A DNA stretch of 64,000 bases from Allorhizobium undicola ORS 992 = ATCC 700741 (GTDB taxonomy: Bacteria > Pseudomonadota > Alphaproteobacteria > Rhizobiales > Rhizobiaceae), in the NCBI RefSeq assembly GCF_000621665.1, contig NZ_JHXQ01000004.1:124001-188000 (forward strand), written 5' to 3'. The notes under the pieces were generated by a model. That model was not told the DNA's origin and did no database searches. It was given only the letters and a program-made list of their open reading frames with translations. Made by a program: the position numbers and the translations under genes. How positions within the stretch are numbered: the first letter of the stretch is position 1; every line of letters starts with the position of its first letter. Positions 20,256-29,251 of this stretch are shown piece by piece.

Positions 20256-20270
20256 CTCATTGTCCTCAAA

Positions 20271-22112
20271 TCAGTAGACGCGGGCCTTGGGCGCGATCTT
20301 CTTGGGATCGATACCTTCGGCAATCAGATCGGTATGCACGGGACGATAATCCAGCTTCACGTCACCGGCCTCGGAGACCCAGGCCAGCGTGTGCTTGCGC
20401 CAGTTGTCATCGTCACGGCCACCCAGCGGACCGTCCTTGTAATCCTCGCGGGCGTGCGCGCCACGGCTTTCCTTGCGCGCTTCCGCGCCAAATACCGTGG
20501 TGATGGCGTTTGGCATGAGGTTGTGCAGTTCCAGCGTTTCCACGAGGTCGGAATTCCAGATCATCGAACGGTCCGTGACCTTGATGTCAGACATTTCCGT
20601 CCAGATCGCGCTCAGACGCTGGCAACCGCTTTCCAGCGATTCCTGCGTGCGGAACACGGCGGCATCTTCCTGCATGGCGCGCTGCATCTTGTCGCGCAGA
20701 ACGGCGGTCGGCGTCTGGCCGGAGGCATGACGCAGGCCATCGAAACGGTCCATGATCGCGTCGCAGGCCGCCGTATCGAGAGCCGGAATGGCCTCGTTGC
20801 GGTTGATGACCTCTGCGGCCCGAATCGCGGCAGCGCGACCGAAGACCACAAGGTCAATCAGCGAGTTCGAGCCGAGACGGTTGGCGCCATGCACCGAGGC
20901 GCAGCCCGCTTCGCCCACGGCCATCAGGCCGGGCGCGATACGCTCCGGGTTCTGGCCATCGGCATTCAGCACTTCGCCCCAGTAATTGGTGGGAATGCCG
21001 CCCATGTTGTAATGCACCGTCGGCAGAACCGGGATCGGCTCGCGCGTCACATCGACGCCCGCGAAGATCTTGGCGCTTTCGGAAATACCGGGCAGACGCT
21101 CATGCAGCACCGCCGGATCGAGGTGATCCAGATGCAGGAAGATGTGGTCCTTGTTCTTGCCAACGCCGCGGCCCTCGCGGATTTCCATGGTCATGCAGCG
21201 CGACACGACGTCACGCGAGGCAAGATCCTTGGCCGAAGGCGCATAACGCTCCATGAAGCGCTCGCCTTCGGAGTTGACGAGATAGCCGCCTTCGCCGCGC
21301 GCGCCTTCGGTGATGAGGCAGCCCGCGCCGTAAATGCCGGTCGGGTGGAACTGCACGAATTCCATGTCTTGCAAGGGCAGGCCTGCGCGGGCAATCATGC
21401 CGCCGCCGTCACCGGTGCAGGTGTGGGCGGAGGTGGCCGAGAAATAGGCGCGGCCATAGCCGCCCGTCGCCAGAACCACCATTTTGGCGGAGAAGCGGTG
21501 GATGGTGCCGTCATCGAGGTTCCAGGCCACGACGCCGGTGCAGCGGCCATCGGCGCTCATGATGAGGTCGAGCGCGAAATATTCGATGAAGAATTCAGCG
21601 TTGTTCTTCAGCGACTGGCCGTAAAGCGTGTGCAGGATGGCGTGGCCGGTGCGGTCGGCAGCCGCGCAGGTGCGCTGCACGGGCGGGCCTTCGCCGTAAT
21701 TCTGCATGTGCCCGCCGAAGGGGCGCTGATAAATCTTGCCTTCCTCGTTACGCGAGAAGGGCACGCCGTAATGCTCAAGCTCATAGACGGCCTTCGGCGC
21801 TTCCATGGCGAGATACTGCATGGCGTCCACGTCGCCCAGCCAGTCGGAACCCTTCACGGTGTCGTAAAGGTGCCACTGCCAGCAGTCCGGCGTCATGTTG
21901 GTGAGTGAAGCAGCGATACCGCCCTGGGCGGCAACGGTGTGCGAACGGGTGGGGAAGACCTTGGTGATGCAGGCAGTCTTGAAGCCCTGCTCGGCCATGC
22001 CGAGCGTGGCGCGGAGACCCGCGCCGCCTGCGCCGACGACGACGACATCGTAGGCATGATCGACATAGGTATAGGCCTTGCCGTTTTGTGCGGGAGAAGC
22101 TGTGCTAGCCAT
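20271..22112 (-). CDS. sdhA: Succinate dehydrogenase flavoprotein subunit
   Basis: The 613-residue subunit oxidises succinate to fumarate. The FAD-binding GAGGAGLRA, the histidine that covalently binds FAD in [10 protein letters not shown], and catalytic regions HPTGIYGAG and [17 protein letters not shown] are visible. It lies 6 nt after sdhD in the sdhCDAB order usual for proteobacteria. Confidence 0.98.
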   Translation of the reverse strand: MASTASPAQNGKAYTYVDHAYDVVVVGAGGAGLRATLGMAEQGFKTACITKVFPTRSHTVAAQGGIAASLTNMTPDCWQWHLYDTVKGSDWLGDVDAMQYLAMEAPKAVYELEHYGVPFSRNEEGKIYQRPFGGHMQNYGEGPPVQRTCAAADRTGHAILHTLYGQSLKNNAEFFIEYFALDLIMSADGRCTGVVAWNLDDGTIHRFSAKMVVLATGGYGRAYFSATSAHTCTGDGGGMIARAGLPLQDMEFVQFHPTGIYGAGCLITEGARGEGGYLVNSEGERFMERYAPSAKDLASRDVVSRCMTMEIREGRGVGKNKDHIFLHLDHLDPAVLHERLPGISESAKIFAGVDVTREPIPVLPTVHYNMGGIPTNYWGEVLNADGQNPERIAPGLMAVGEAGCASVHGANRLGSNSLIDLVVFGRAAAIRAAEVINRNEAIPALDTAACDAIMDRFDGLRHASGQTPTAVLRDKMQRAMQEDAAVFRTQESLESGCQRLSAIWTEMSDIKVTDRSMIWNSDLVETLELHNLMPNAITTVFGAEARKESRGAHAREDYKDGPLGGRDDDNWRKHTLAWVSEAGDVKLDYRPVHTDLIAEGIDPKKIAPKARVY

Positions 22113-22118
22113 TTTGAA

Positions 22119-22499
22119 TTATCCTACGAATGCGATCTTCAAGATGGCGAAGAGACAGAGGGCACCCACCGCGACCGTAAAGAACGTATTGAGCATCAGG
22201 AGGATCATCTTGAAGATTTCCCGATGAATGTAATCCTCGATAATCACCTGCATACCGAGGCGCATATGGATCAGCGCCGACAATACGACCAGCCCCATGA
22301 CCACCGCCACCAGCGGGTTGGACAGGGCCGCGACTACCTCTGCATAGGGCGCGCCGGCGTGAATGAGCATGAAGATGATGAAGAACAGCATGAGCGGCAC
22401 GTTGGAAACGGCCGTAATGCGCTGGCGCCAGAAATGCTCCGTGCCATCCTTGGCCGAGCCGAGCCCGCGCACCTTGCCGAGCGGAGTACGCATATCCAT
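22119..22499 (-). CDS. sdhD: Succinate dehydrogenase membrane anchor subunit
   Basis: The 126-residue protein has three predicted transmembrane helices and the heme and quinone-side signature [21 protein letters not shown]. With SdhC it anchors complex II in the inner membrane and binds heme b and ubiquinone. The start at 22499 follows GAGGTAATTCC; an ATG two codons later is an alternative. Confidence 0.95.
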   Translation of the reverse strand: MDMRTPLGKVRGLGSAKDGTEHFWRQRITAVSNVPLMLFFIIFMLIHAGAPYAEVVAALSNPLVAVVMGLVVLSALIHMRLGMQVIIEDYIHREIFKMILLMLNTFFTVAVGALCLFAILKIAFVG

Positions 22500-22508
22500 G
22501 GAATTACC

Positions 22509-22901
22509 TCAGCGAATGATGAATGCGACGATCCAGACCAGGATGGTCAGGGTCACGGAACTGATGATGGTGGCCTTGGCGAGCTTGGTGGTGAAGCTCT
22601 TCTCGAAGCCATACCCCATGTCCCACATCAGATGGCGAAGCCCGCCGACCATGTGGTGGATGAGCGCCCAGCTGTAACCGAACAGCACGATTTTGCCGAG
22701 GAAAGTGCCCATGATCCACGAAACCGTATCATAGGCGCCCGCCCCCATGGATGCGGCAATAAGCCATGCTGCAACCAGAAGCGTTCCGAAATAGAGTGCC
22801 CCGGCCGTGATGCGATGCACGATGGACATCACCATGGTCGGAATGGGTTTGTATATTTGCAGATGCGGCGACAACGGCCGTTGTTTTGTCACGTTCGCCA
22901 T
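22509..22901 (-). CDS. sdhC: Succinate dehydrogenase cytochrome b556 subunit
   Basis: The 130-residue protein begins with RPLSPHLQIYKPIPTMVMSIVHRITG, the SdhC family signature with conserved Ser and Arg near the quinone site. It has three predicted helices, with the heme-ligand His in SWALIHHMVGGLRHLMWD. It is the first gene of the operon, preceded by a 377-nt gap shared with a divergent gene. Confidence 0.96.
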   Translation of the reverse strand: MANVTKQRPLSPHLQIYKPIPTMVMSIVHRITAGALYFGTLLVAAWLIAASMGAGAYDTVSWIMGTFLGKIVLFGYSWALIHHMVGGLRHLMWDMGYGFEKSFTTKLAKATIISSVTLTILVWIVAFIIR

Positions 22902-23278
22902 CTAAACCTCGCGGCGTTCATAAGCTGGCTGTCAAGGAAACAGCGTGAATATAGAGCGCACCCCGACGGGGTACAGGTCAGGTTCCATGGACCTTTAATC
23001 CTACCGGCATGTCTGGACAAGGCGAATTAACACCAGACTTCCATTTTAATCGATTGGGAAAACCGGACGAAGACCAAGGGTGAAGACCACCTATTCTGAC
23101 ATGGATTCCTGAACAGAAAATCAACCATGTTACGCTGCAAAGCGGTCCCTGGATCACACCCCTTGATTTGCACCCCGGTTTGGTTAATTTTCTCTTGATT
23201 GCATTGTCCGGCGCCCTCACGATTCCGAAGCAATTGTTTTGCCGGACATGCCCAGAACCGAAGATCCGGAGGCCAGAC
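22902..23278. other. Divergent intergenic region upstream of sdhC
   Basis: The 377-nt gap separates sdhC (minus) from a small exported protein (plus). On the minus strand CTATAT (22956-22951) matches the alphaproteobacterial -10 consensus. A 13-bp dyad ACCCCGACGGGGT (22960-22972) lies just upstream, where a -35/-10 spacer would be. No good -35 was found. No gene, RNA or repeat was recognised elsewhere in the gap. Confidence 0.4.
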
Positions 23279-23572
23279 ATGCCCGCTTTCATGGCCCTTT
23301 TCTGGCTCTTGACCGTTATGCCGATGTCGTTTTCACCGGCATCGGCAGCAAGCGGCAATCCCGCCTTTGAAAGCGCCCGTCATGGCGCTTCGGGCCTTTA
23401 TGCCAGCGCACATCGAGAACGCTCCGCCGTCATTTACGGTCAGTGGGTGGTGCGCATGGCTGCAAGGGAAAACCGCCCGCAGCTTGCACCGAAGGCCCGG
23501 ATCATCCACGTGGATGAAAGCACGCCATCGCGAAGCTGCATTTTTCAGGCCGGTGTCTGCATCCTCAAGTAA
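23279..23572 (+). CDS. Small putative exported protein, unknown function
   Basis: I do not recognise the family. The 97-residue product starts with a hydrophobic stretch (MPAFMALFWLLTVMPMSFS) and a likely signal peptidase site after PASAA, leaving a basic mature protein of about 73 residues with two cysteines near its end (SCIFQAGVC) that could form a disulfide. The ATG at 23279 has GGAGG seven bases upstream. That ribosome site and the signal peptide are the main evidence that the gene is real. It diverges from sdhC. Confidence 0.55.
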   Translation: MPAFMALFWLLTVMPMSFSPASAASGNPAFESARHGASGLYASAHRERSAVIYGQWVVRMAARENRPQLAPKARIIHVDESTPSRSCIFQAGVCILK

Positions 23573-23585
23573 GCGCCTGTGCCTT

Positions 23586-23687
23586 AGAGCCTTTCACTGT
23601 TTCACGGAAACGATGAAAGGCTCTAACTGTTTGTTTTTACGCATTTCGGACGGAAAACCGGTTTCCACTTTTCCTGAAAATGCTCTA
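23586..23687 (+). repeat. Family A repeat, complete copy
   Basis: The first hairpin has an 11-bp perfect stem, AGAGCCTTTCA (23586-23596) with TGAAAGGCTCT (23614-23624), and inner GTTTC/GAAAC pairing. After a T-rich linker the second hairpin begins GCATTTCGG at 23641 and ends AATGCTCTA at 23687. It fills the gap between two convergent genes, and no other terminator is present there. Confidence 0.9.
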
Positions 23688-23689
23688 GA

Positions 23690-24343
23690 CTACGATCCTG
23701 CGACGAAACGCCACACGGTCGTCTTCTTCACTTCACTGTCTTCCAACGCCCGCGTTACCGGCACTTCATAGGTGGCAAGCGGCTGAAACCCCTGGCGGGG
23801 AAAATAGCTGCGGCCGGGATCTCCAACCAGCACCATGACGCCTGAGGCCGAAACTGCGGCAAACCACGGCATGAGACGGTCGCAGAAATCGCGGTCATAG
23901 AAGACATCGCCAGCCAGAAGCACATCGGCATCGAGCGGTTGGCCGATCCTGTCATCTGCGTGGAAATCGATTGCCACGCCATTGGCGGCAGCATTCAGCC
24001 GGACGGCTGCACCGGTGAAGGGGTCGATGTCGAGCGCCGTTACGGATTTTGCCCCCGCACGCGCCGCGGCAATCGCCACAAGGCCGGAGCCGGTGGCGAA
24101 ATCCACCACGCGCCGGCCCCGCACACAGTGCGGATTGTCCAGCACATAGCGCGCCAACCCCTGCCCGCCCGCCCAGGCAAAAGCCCAGAAAGGCGGCGGC
24201 AGGCCGATTTCCGCCAGATCCTCCTCGGTCTTCTGCCAGAGATCATGCACCTCGCTGGCCAGATGCAGCTTTATTTCCGGCACATGCGGCGGCGCGGCCA
24301 GCGACGTGTTCTGGCGGATGAACTGTTCGGGATCGATCCGCAC
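23690..24343 (-). CDS. Class I SAM-dependent methyltransferase, ETF-beta lysine methyltransferase-like
   Basis: The 217-residue protein has a SAM motif I (VVDFATGSGLVAIAAARAGA), motif II (VTALDID) and a DVFYD post-I motif. The N-terminal PPFWAFAWAGGQGLARYVLD is characteristic of the family that includes human ETFBKMT. The bacterial homologue from Agrobacterium methylates ETF-beta, so a flavoprotein is a plausible substrate. I chose the GTG at 24343, just after the EVE gene stop; an ATG at 24403 would overlap that gene by 56 nt. Confidence 0.82.
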   Translation of the reverse strand: MRIDPEQFIRQNTSLAAPPHVPEIKLHLASEVHDLWQKTEEDLAEIGLPPPFWAFAWAGGQGLARYVLDNPHCVRGRRVVDFATGSGLVAIAAARAGAKSVTALDIDPFTGAAVRLNAAANGVAIDFHADDRIGQPLDADVLLAGDVFYDRDFCDRLMPWFAAVSASGVMVLVGDPGRSYFPRQGFQPLATYEVPVTRALEDSEVKKTTVWRFVAGS

Positions 24344-24347
24344 CAGC

Positions 24348-24776
24348 TCAGACCGGCGGGTTTTCAAGGCCGCCCATGCGGCAAACCTCGAGATATTCCT
24401 CATGCGTTACCGGCTGGACAGAAAGACGCATGGATGTGACCAGCGACATCTCCGCCAGTTTCGGATTTGCCTTCACATCCTTGAGGCTCACGGGCCGGGG
24501 CATGTCGCAGACGGCGCGAATGTCCACGCATTCCCAGCGCGGATCGTCGGTGGTGGTATCGGGATGGGCCAGGGCGCAAACCTCAGTGATGCCGACGACT
24601 TCCAGCCCCTCGTTGGAATGATAGAAAAAGCCCTTGTCGCCGATTTGCATGGCCCGCATGTTGTTGCGCGCCAGATAATTGCGCACGCCATCCCACTGCT
24701 CGCCTGCCGCGCCTTTTGCCTTCAGCATGGCCCAGGAAAACTTGAAGGGCTCGGATTTGTAAAGCCAGAACGCCAT
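24348..24776 (-). CDS. EVE domain protein
   Basis: The 142-residue protein has the EVE fold sequence (WLYKSEPFKFSWAMLKAKG, WDGVRNYLARNNMRAMQIGDKGFFYHSNEG), related to PUA and YTH domains. These domains bind modified bases in DNA or RNA. It lies 6 nt after the YciI gene and 4 nt before the methyltransferase in an apparent operon with tsaD and gpsA. The physiological ligand is unknown. Confidence 0.92.
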   Translation of the reverse strand: MAFWLYKSEPFKFSWAMLKAKGAAGEQWDGVRNYLARNNMRAMQIGDKGFFYHSNEGLEVVGITEVCALAHPDTTTDDPRWECVDIRAVCDMPRPVSLKDVKANPKLAEMSLVTSMRLSVQPVTHEEYLEVCRMGGLENPPV

Positions 24777-24782
24777 GACGTC

Positions 24783-25076
24783 TCATGCCTCGGGATTGTT
24801 GAAGATCCAGTTGTAGGGGCGGATTTCGACGGTCTCGAACAAGCCTGCCTTGGCGTAAGGATCTTCTCCGGCAATCGATTTCGCCTCTTCTAGCGTCTGC
24901 GCCTTGATGATCAGCATCGAGCCGCAGGGCTTGCCATCGCCATCGAGGAACGGTCCGGCGATTTTCAGAACGCCCTCGGCGTTCAGCCCGTTCAGCCATT
25001 CCACATGCGGCGGGCGGGTGGCCATGCGCAAATCGAGATGGCCGGGCTTGTCGTTGCAGATGACGGCAAACAGCAT
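24783..25076 (-). CDS. YciI family protein
   Basis: The 97-residue protein shows the YCII dimeric alpha-beta barrel features: MLFAVICNDKPGHLDLR, a central VEWLNGL, then GPFLDGDGKPCGSMLIIKAQTLEEA and the ending WIFNNPEA. The conserved His and Asp suggest an enzyme, but no reaction is established for this subgroup. It is 4 nt after gpsA. Confidence 0.9.
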   Translation of the reverse strand: MLFAVICNDKPGHLDLRMATRPPHVEWLNGLNAEGVLKIAGPFLDGDGKPCGSMLIIKAQTLEEAKSIAGEDPYAKAGLFETVEIRPYNWIFNNPEA

Positions 25077-25080
25077 GTCA

Positions 25081-26067
25081 TTACTCCGTGGTGATCGGGC
25101 GGGTCATCAATGCTTCCACTGCCCTGTCGATATTGAGGGAACCTTCGATGATAGCCGCCACGGCCTGCGTGATCGGCATTTCAACCTGATAATGCTCCGC
25201 CAGCCTGGCGGCAACGGCAGCCGCAAAGGCGCCCTCCACCAGCGAGGAGCCGTGAAGCCCAGGCCCTTCGCCCCGCGCCAGCGCCAGACCGTAGCGCAGA
25301 TTGCGGGACTGGTGGCTGGTGGCGGTGAGAACGAGATCGCCAAGACCTGAAAGGCCGCGCAAGGTATCCGCCCTGCCCCCCATGGCCTCGGCCAGCCGCG
25401 ACATTTCCGCCAGCCCGCGCGAGATCAGGGCGGCCCGCGCCGACTCGCCCAGCCCCCGCCCCTCCACCATGCCGCAGGCAATGGCCAGAACATTCTTCAG
25501 CGCTCCGCCAAGCTGCACGCCAATCCGGTCGTCGGAGGCATAGAGGCGGAATGTGCGGGTGGAAAGCGCGCGGGCAGCCTCTTCCGCAAGCGCCATGGAT
25601 CCGGCCGCCAGCGCCATTGCCGTGGGTAGCCCACGGGAAATATCCATTGCAAAACCGGGCCCGGAAAGCACAAGCACGGGGTGATGCGGCAGCTTTTCCT
25701 CCAGAACATCGCTCAAAAGGCGCGTACTGCCGCGATCTATGCCCTTTGCACAGCTCACCACCATGGCCTCCGGCGCAAGATAGGGGCCGTAGGAAAGAGC
25801 GGCATCGGCCTGCGCCTGCGAAGGCATGGCGAAAAGCACGACATCGGCCTGGGAAATGACCTCGGCTTCGGCGGAAAAAGTCAAGGTGTCGGGCAGGGAA
25901 ACGCCGGGCAGAGCGGCATCATGGCGGCGGTCATTGGAAAGATCGGCCATCAAGGCGGCATCCCGCCCCACGAGTACCACGTCTGCGCGCCCTTCAAGGG
26001 CCAGAACCGCAGCCAGCGCTGTGCCGAAGGCCCCGGCACCGACCACTGCCACCTGTGCTTGCATCAT
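25081..26067 (-). CDS. gpsA: NAD(P)-dependent glycerol-3-phosphate dehydrogenase
   Basis: The 328-residue protein makes sn-glycerol-3-phosphate for phospholipids from dihydroxyacetone phosphate. It has the dinucleotide motif [12 protein letters not shown], the catalytic lysine region SCAKGID, and [13 protein letters not shown]. Its ATG overlaps the tsaD stop by 4 nt (ATGA), so translation is coupled. Confidence 0.96.
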   Translation of the reverse strand: MMQAQVAVVGAGAFGTALAAVLALEGRADVVLVGRDAALMADLSNDRRHDAALPGVSLPDTLTFSAEAEVISQADVVLFAMPSQAQADAALSYGPYLAPEAMVVSCAKGIDRGSTRLLSDVLEEKLPHHPVLVLSGPGFAMDISRGLPTAMALAAGSMALAEEAARALSTRTFRLYASDDRIGVQLGGALKNVLAIACGMVEGRGLGESARAALISRGLAEMSRLAEAMGGRADTLRGLSGLGDLVLTATSHQSRNLRYGLALARGEGPGLHGSSLVEGAFAAAVAARLAEHYQVEMPITQAVAAIIEGSLNIDRAVEALMTRPITTE

Positions 26068-27161
26068 GCCTTGGCACCCCGCTTGCCATAGCCGATCAGC
26101 GCCTGTGCCTGCCTGTCCAGCGGCCAGCGGGACCGTGGCGCCGTGGCATTATCGTCGGCGGGAAGGCCAAGCGCCATGCGCTCAAGCCCCGCCCAGGCAA
26201 TCATCGCCGCATTATCGGTGCAAAGATGATGCGGCGGCGCGATGAAGCGGAAACCATGCCGCTCGCACAGTCCAAGAAGGGCAGCCCGCAGGGCCTTGTT
26301 GGCGGCAACGCCACCCGCCACGACCAGCGCGGGCTTTTCCGGCATATCGGGAAATTCCTCGTGAAAGCGCTGCAATCCACGGCCGATCCTCTCATCCATG
26401 GTGCGCACGATGGCGCGCTGGAAGGAGGCGCATATATCGGCAATATCCTTCTGCGTCACCGGGGCCGCCGCCTCGGCCGCCTGCCGGACGGCGGTTTTCA
26501 GCCCGGAAAAGGAAAAATCGAGCCGCGCCTCACCCACCAGCGGTCGAGGAAAGGTGAAGCGCTTTTCATCCCCGCCAGCCGCCGCACGTTCCACGGCAGG
26601 GCCGCCGGGATAGGGCAGCCCCAGAAGCTTGGCGGTCTTGTCGAAGGCCTCTCCCAGCGCATCGTCAATGGTCGTTCCCCAGCGCACATAATCGCCCACG
26701 CCCCGCACCAGTACCAGCTGCGTATGGCCGCCGGATACCAGAAGCATCAGAAAGGGAAACTCCACACCATCCGTCAGCCGCGCCGTCAGCGCATGGCCTT
26801 CCAGATGGTTGATGGCGTAAAGCGGCTTGTTCCAGGCGCGCGCGATGGCCTTGCCGGTCATCAGGCCGACAATCAGCCCGCCAATCAGCCCCGGCCCCGC
26901 AGTCGCGGCAATGGCATCGATATTGTCAGGCCCCGCACCTGCCTTGGCCAGCGCCTCCTCCACCAGAACGTCCAGCGCCTCGACATGGGCGCGGGCGGCG
27001 ATTTCCGGCACCACGCCGCCATAGGCGCTATGCTCGTCCAATTGGCTCAGCACCACGTCGGACAGGATTTCGCCACGGCCATCGGCATGGCGCAGCACCA
27101 CGGAGGCAGCGGTTTCGTCGCAGCTCGTTTCAATTCCAAGTATTCTCAAGACGGGTGCCAT
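26064..27161 (-). CDS. tsaD: tRNA threonylcarbamoyladenosine biosynthesis protein TsaD
   Basis: The 365-residue protein transfers the threonylcarbamoyl group to A37 of tRNAs that read ANN codons, together with TsaB and TsaE. The ASKHA ATPase start [18 protein letters not shown] and the metal ligands in [12 protein letters not shown] are present. I chose the ATG at 27161; a TTG five codons upstream is less likely. It diverges from hemC across 84 nt. Confidence 0.96.
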   Translation of the reverse strand: MAPVLRILGIETSCDETAASVVLRHADGRGEILSDVVLSQLDEHSAYGGVVPEIAARAHVEALDVLVEEALAKAGAGPDNIDAIAATAGPGLIGGLIVGLMTGKAIARAWNKPLYAINHLEGHALTARLTDGVEFPFLMLLVSGGHTQLVLVRGVGDYVRWGTTIDDALGEAFDKTAKLLGLPYPGGPAVERAAAGGDEKRFTFPRPLVGEARLDFSFSGLKTAVRQAAEAAAPVTQKDIADICASFQRAIVRTMDERIGRGLQRFHEEFPDMPEKPALVVAGGVAANKALRAALLGLCERHGFRFIAPPHHLCTDNAAMIAWAGLERMALGLPADDNATAPRSRWPLDRQAQALIGYGKRGAKA

Positions 27162-27245
27162 ATGCCAGAAGATCAATCGAATGGAGTGATTGCAGCGCGA
27201 TCAAAAGACGGATACGCCGCTGTCGGTAACAATGGAAGACTTCAG

Positions 27246-28175
27246 ATGCAAACGAAACCTTTCCGCATCGGCACCAGAGGCAGCCCGCTTGCGCTGGCGC
27301 AGGCCCATGAAACCCGCCGACGGCTGATGGAAGCACATGGCTTGCCGCAGGAGATGTTCGAAATCGTGGTGCTGTCCACCACGGGCGACCGCATCACCGA
27401 CCGGGCGCTGGCAGACATCGGCGGCAAGGGCCTGTTCACGCTGGAGCTTGAGCAGCAGCTCACCACCGGCGAGCTGGATTTTGCCGTTCATTCCTCCAAG
27501 GACATGCCCACCGCCCTGCCCGACGGTCTGCATATCGCAGCCTATCTGCCAAGGGAGGATATGCGCGATGCCTTTATCGGACGCGAAACTGCAAAGCTCA
27601 TCGATCTGCCGCACGGGGCGGTGGTGGGCTCGGCATCGCTGCGCAGGCAGGCGCTGATCCGCCGCCTTCGGCCCGATCTTCAGGTCATCACCTATCGTGG
27701 TGCGGTGGAAACCCGCTTGCGCAAACTGGCGGAAGGTCAGGTGGATGCCACGCTTCTGGCCGTTGCCGGATTGAAGCGGCTGGGCAAGGAGGCCGTGGTC
27801 ACGGAATTCCTCGATATGGAAACCTTTCCCCCTGCGCCTGCGCAAGGGGCAATCTGCATAGAATGCCGGATCGGCGATGCCCGGATCAACGACCTGCTTC
27901 TCGCCATCAATCACCGCCCGACCTTCGACGCCGTGTCCTGCGAAAGAGCGTTGCTGGCCGCACTGGATGGCTCCTGCCGCACACCGATAGCCGGCTATGC
28001 AGTTTCGGATGGCGAGGATATTCGTCTTGCCGCCACGATTCTCACGCCGGATGGGCAGGTTTCCCATTCGCTGCAAATGCAGGGCAAGGTAAGTGCTGCC
28101 TTCGAGCTTGGCTGGAAAACCGGTCAGGCGCTCAGGGAAAAGGCCGGGACCGGCTTCTTTGACAGCTGGAGTTAA
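27246..28175 (+). CDS. hemC: Porphobilinogen deaminase (hydroxymethylbilane synthase)
   Basis: The 309-residue enzyme joins four porphobilinogens into hydroxymethylbilane. It has [15 protein letters not shown], the catalytic [12 protein letters not shown], and the dipyrromethane cofactor cysteine in [12 protein letters not shown]. The frame stays open far upstream, but GGAAGA before the ATG at 27246 and the position of the family N-terminus support this start. It opens the heme cluster. Confidence 0.96.
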   Translation: MQTKPFRIGTRGSPLALAQAHETRRRLMEAHGLPQEMFEIVVLSTTGDRITDRALADIGGKGLFTLELEQQLTTGELDFAVHSSKDMPTALPDGLHIAAYLPREDMRDAFIGRETAKLIDLPHGAVVGSASLRRQALIRRLRPDLQVITYRGAVETRLRKLAEGQVDATLLAVAGLKRLGKEAVVTEFLDMETFPPAPAQGAICIECRIGDARINDLLLAINHRPTFDAVSCERALLAALDGSCRTPIAGYAVSDGEDIRLAATILTPDGQVSHSLQMQGKVSAAFELGWKTGQALREKAGTGFFDSWS

Positions 28176-28185
28176 AGCCTTGAAC

Positions 28186-28239
28186 CTACTGCATAATTCC
28201 TTAAATCGGAATCGAAATAAGGTCAAAATTATCCAGTAG
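28186..28239 (+). repeat. Family B second-hairpin copy between hemC and hemD
   Basis: CTACTGCATAATTCCTTAAA begins at 28186 and the complementary end AATTATCCAGTAG closes at 28239. The stem has a few mismatches compared with the perfect copy at 57261. It would be transcribed between hemC and hemD, 20 nt before the hemD start. Confidence 0.7.
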
Positions 28240-28258
28240 AACGGTAGAGGGAAGCGCC

Positions 28259-28981
28259 ATGCGTGTGCTGATAACGCGGACAGAACAGGCAGGCGCGCAA
28301 ACCGCGGGCAGGCTGGCCGCTGCCGGACATGAGCCTGTGCTTCTGCCTCTGGCGGCACCGCGCTATTTTCCGCAAGCGGCCCTTGCCGCGCTCAGCGCGA
28401 GCGCGGCTCGGCAGCAACGGCCTGCCCTTGCGCTGACCAGCACGGAAAGCCTGCGCAGCCTGGCGCTACTGGGAAAGTCCCTGCACCCTTTTCTCGACCA
28501 TCCGGTCTTTGCCGTTGGCGCCTCCACGGCGCGTGCGGCAAAAGACCTCGGCTTCACCCAGGTTCGCTCCGGCACGAGCGATGGCCAGGCGCTGGCCGGG
28601 CTGGTTGCGGCGGAAAGACCCGATCACCTGCTGTATCTGGCGGGCTCACCCCGCGCCAAGGGCTTCGAGCGAGGTCTTCATGCGCTTGGCATTGCCGTGC
28701 AAACCATCGAAATCTACGAAATGCAGGATCTTGCCTATTCGCCAGATCAACTCGCTCTGCGGCTTTCGGCAAAGCCTATCGATGCGGTTCTTCTTTATTC
28801 CGCCGAAAGCGCCCGCCGGTTCAGGCAATTGCCGCTTGGCGCGCTTGAGAACAGGATTCTTGCCGATACACGCTACCTCTGCCTGAGCAAACAAGTGGCG
28901 GGCGCAATGGAACATCTCGCGGTAGAAAGAATTTTCGTTGCGCAGCAGCCTGACGAGGCAAGTCTTCTTTCACTTTTATAG
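28259..28981 (+). CDS. hemD: Uroporphyrinogen-III synthase
   Basis: The 240-residue protein has the weakly conserved HemD fold, starting MRVLITRTEQAGAQTAGRLAAAGHEPVLLPL and with SAESARRF in the second domain. It closes hydroxymethylbilane with inversion of ring D. The ATG at 28259 follows AGAGGGAAGCGCC. Position between hemC and the Mic60 gene supports the call. Confidence 0.9.
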   Translation: MRVLITRTEQAGAQTAGRLAAAGHEPVLLPLAAPRYFPQAALAALSASAARQQRPALALTSTESLRSLALLGKSLHPFLDHPVFAVGASTARAAKDLGFTQVRSGTSDGQALAGLVAAERPDHLLYLAGSPRAKGFERGLHALGIAVQTIEIYEMQDLAYSPDQLALRLSAKPIDAVLLYSAESARRFRQLPLGALENRILADTRYLCLSKQVAGAMEHLAVERIFVAQQPDEASLLSLL

Positions 28982-29081
28982 GGCATGGGCAGAACGGGGA
29001 GGATTGGTTTCATGCGTATCCGCGACCGCATCACATCCGCAACACGGGCTGAGGGGAATGGGAACACCCATCACGAACGCA

Positions 29082-29108
29082 AGCCCTCTTCCCTTCACCG
29101 GGAGGGCT
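29082..29108 (+). terminator. Possible hairpin terminator after hemD
   Basis: AGCCCTC (29082-29088) and GAGGGCT (29102-29108) can pair, 100 nt beyond the hemD stop, directly before a family A repeat. No T-run follows, so it is only a weak candidate. Confidence 0.35.
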
Positions 29109-29110
29109 GA

Positions 29111-29213
29111 TTAGAGTGTTCCCGTGTTCAATCAAAGCACAAAACGAACCTAAATCCTTGGCTTTACGCATTTCCGGGCCAAATCCGGTTTCTCCTTTCT
29201 CAGGGTAATGCGC
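29111..29213 (+). repeat. Family A repeat (degenerate) between hemD and the Mic60 gene
   Basis: TTAGAGTGTTCCCGTGTTCA at 29111 is a decayed first hairpin. The second half follows from TTACGCATTTCCGGGCC, with AATCCGGTTTCTCCTTTCT and GTAATGCGCC. It occupies the 3' side of hemD in the 270-nt gap 28982-29251. Confidence 0.65.
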
Positions 29214-29251
29214 CAGTTCCACCCCACGCACCAGCAAAAGACGAGGTTGCC

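Noticed and set aside
24344-24403. Upstream ATG start for the methyltransferase
   Set aside because: It would overlap the EVE gene by 56 nt and lacks a ribosome site; family proteins start near the GTG at 24343.
26055-27245. Open frame upstream of hemC giving a 706-residue fusion
   Set aside because: The added part is antisense to tsaD; HemC normally starts at 27246, where there is a ribosome site.
29013-29111. 32-codon frame after hemD
   Set aside because: No ribosome site, no recognisable sequence, and it runs through a possible hairpin.
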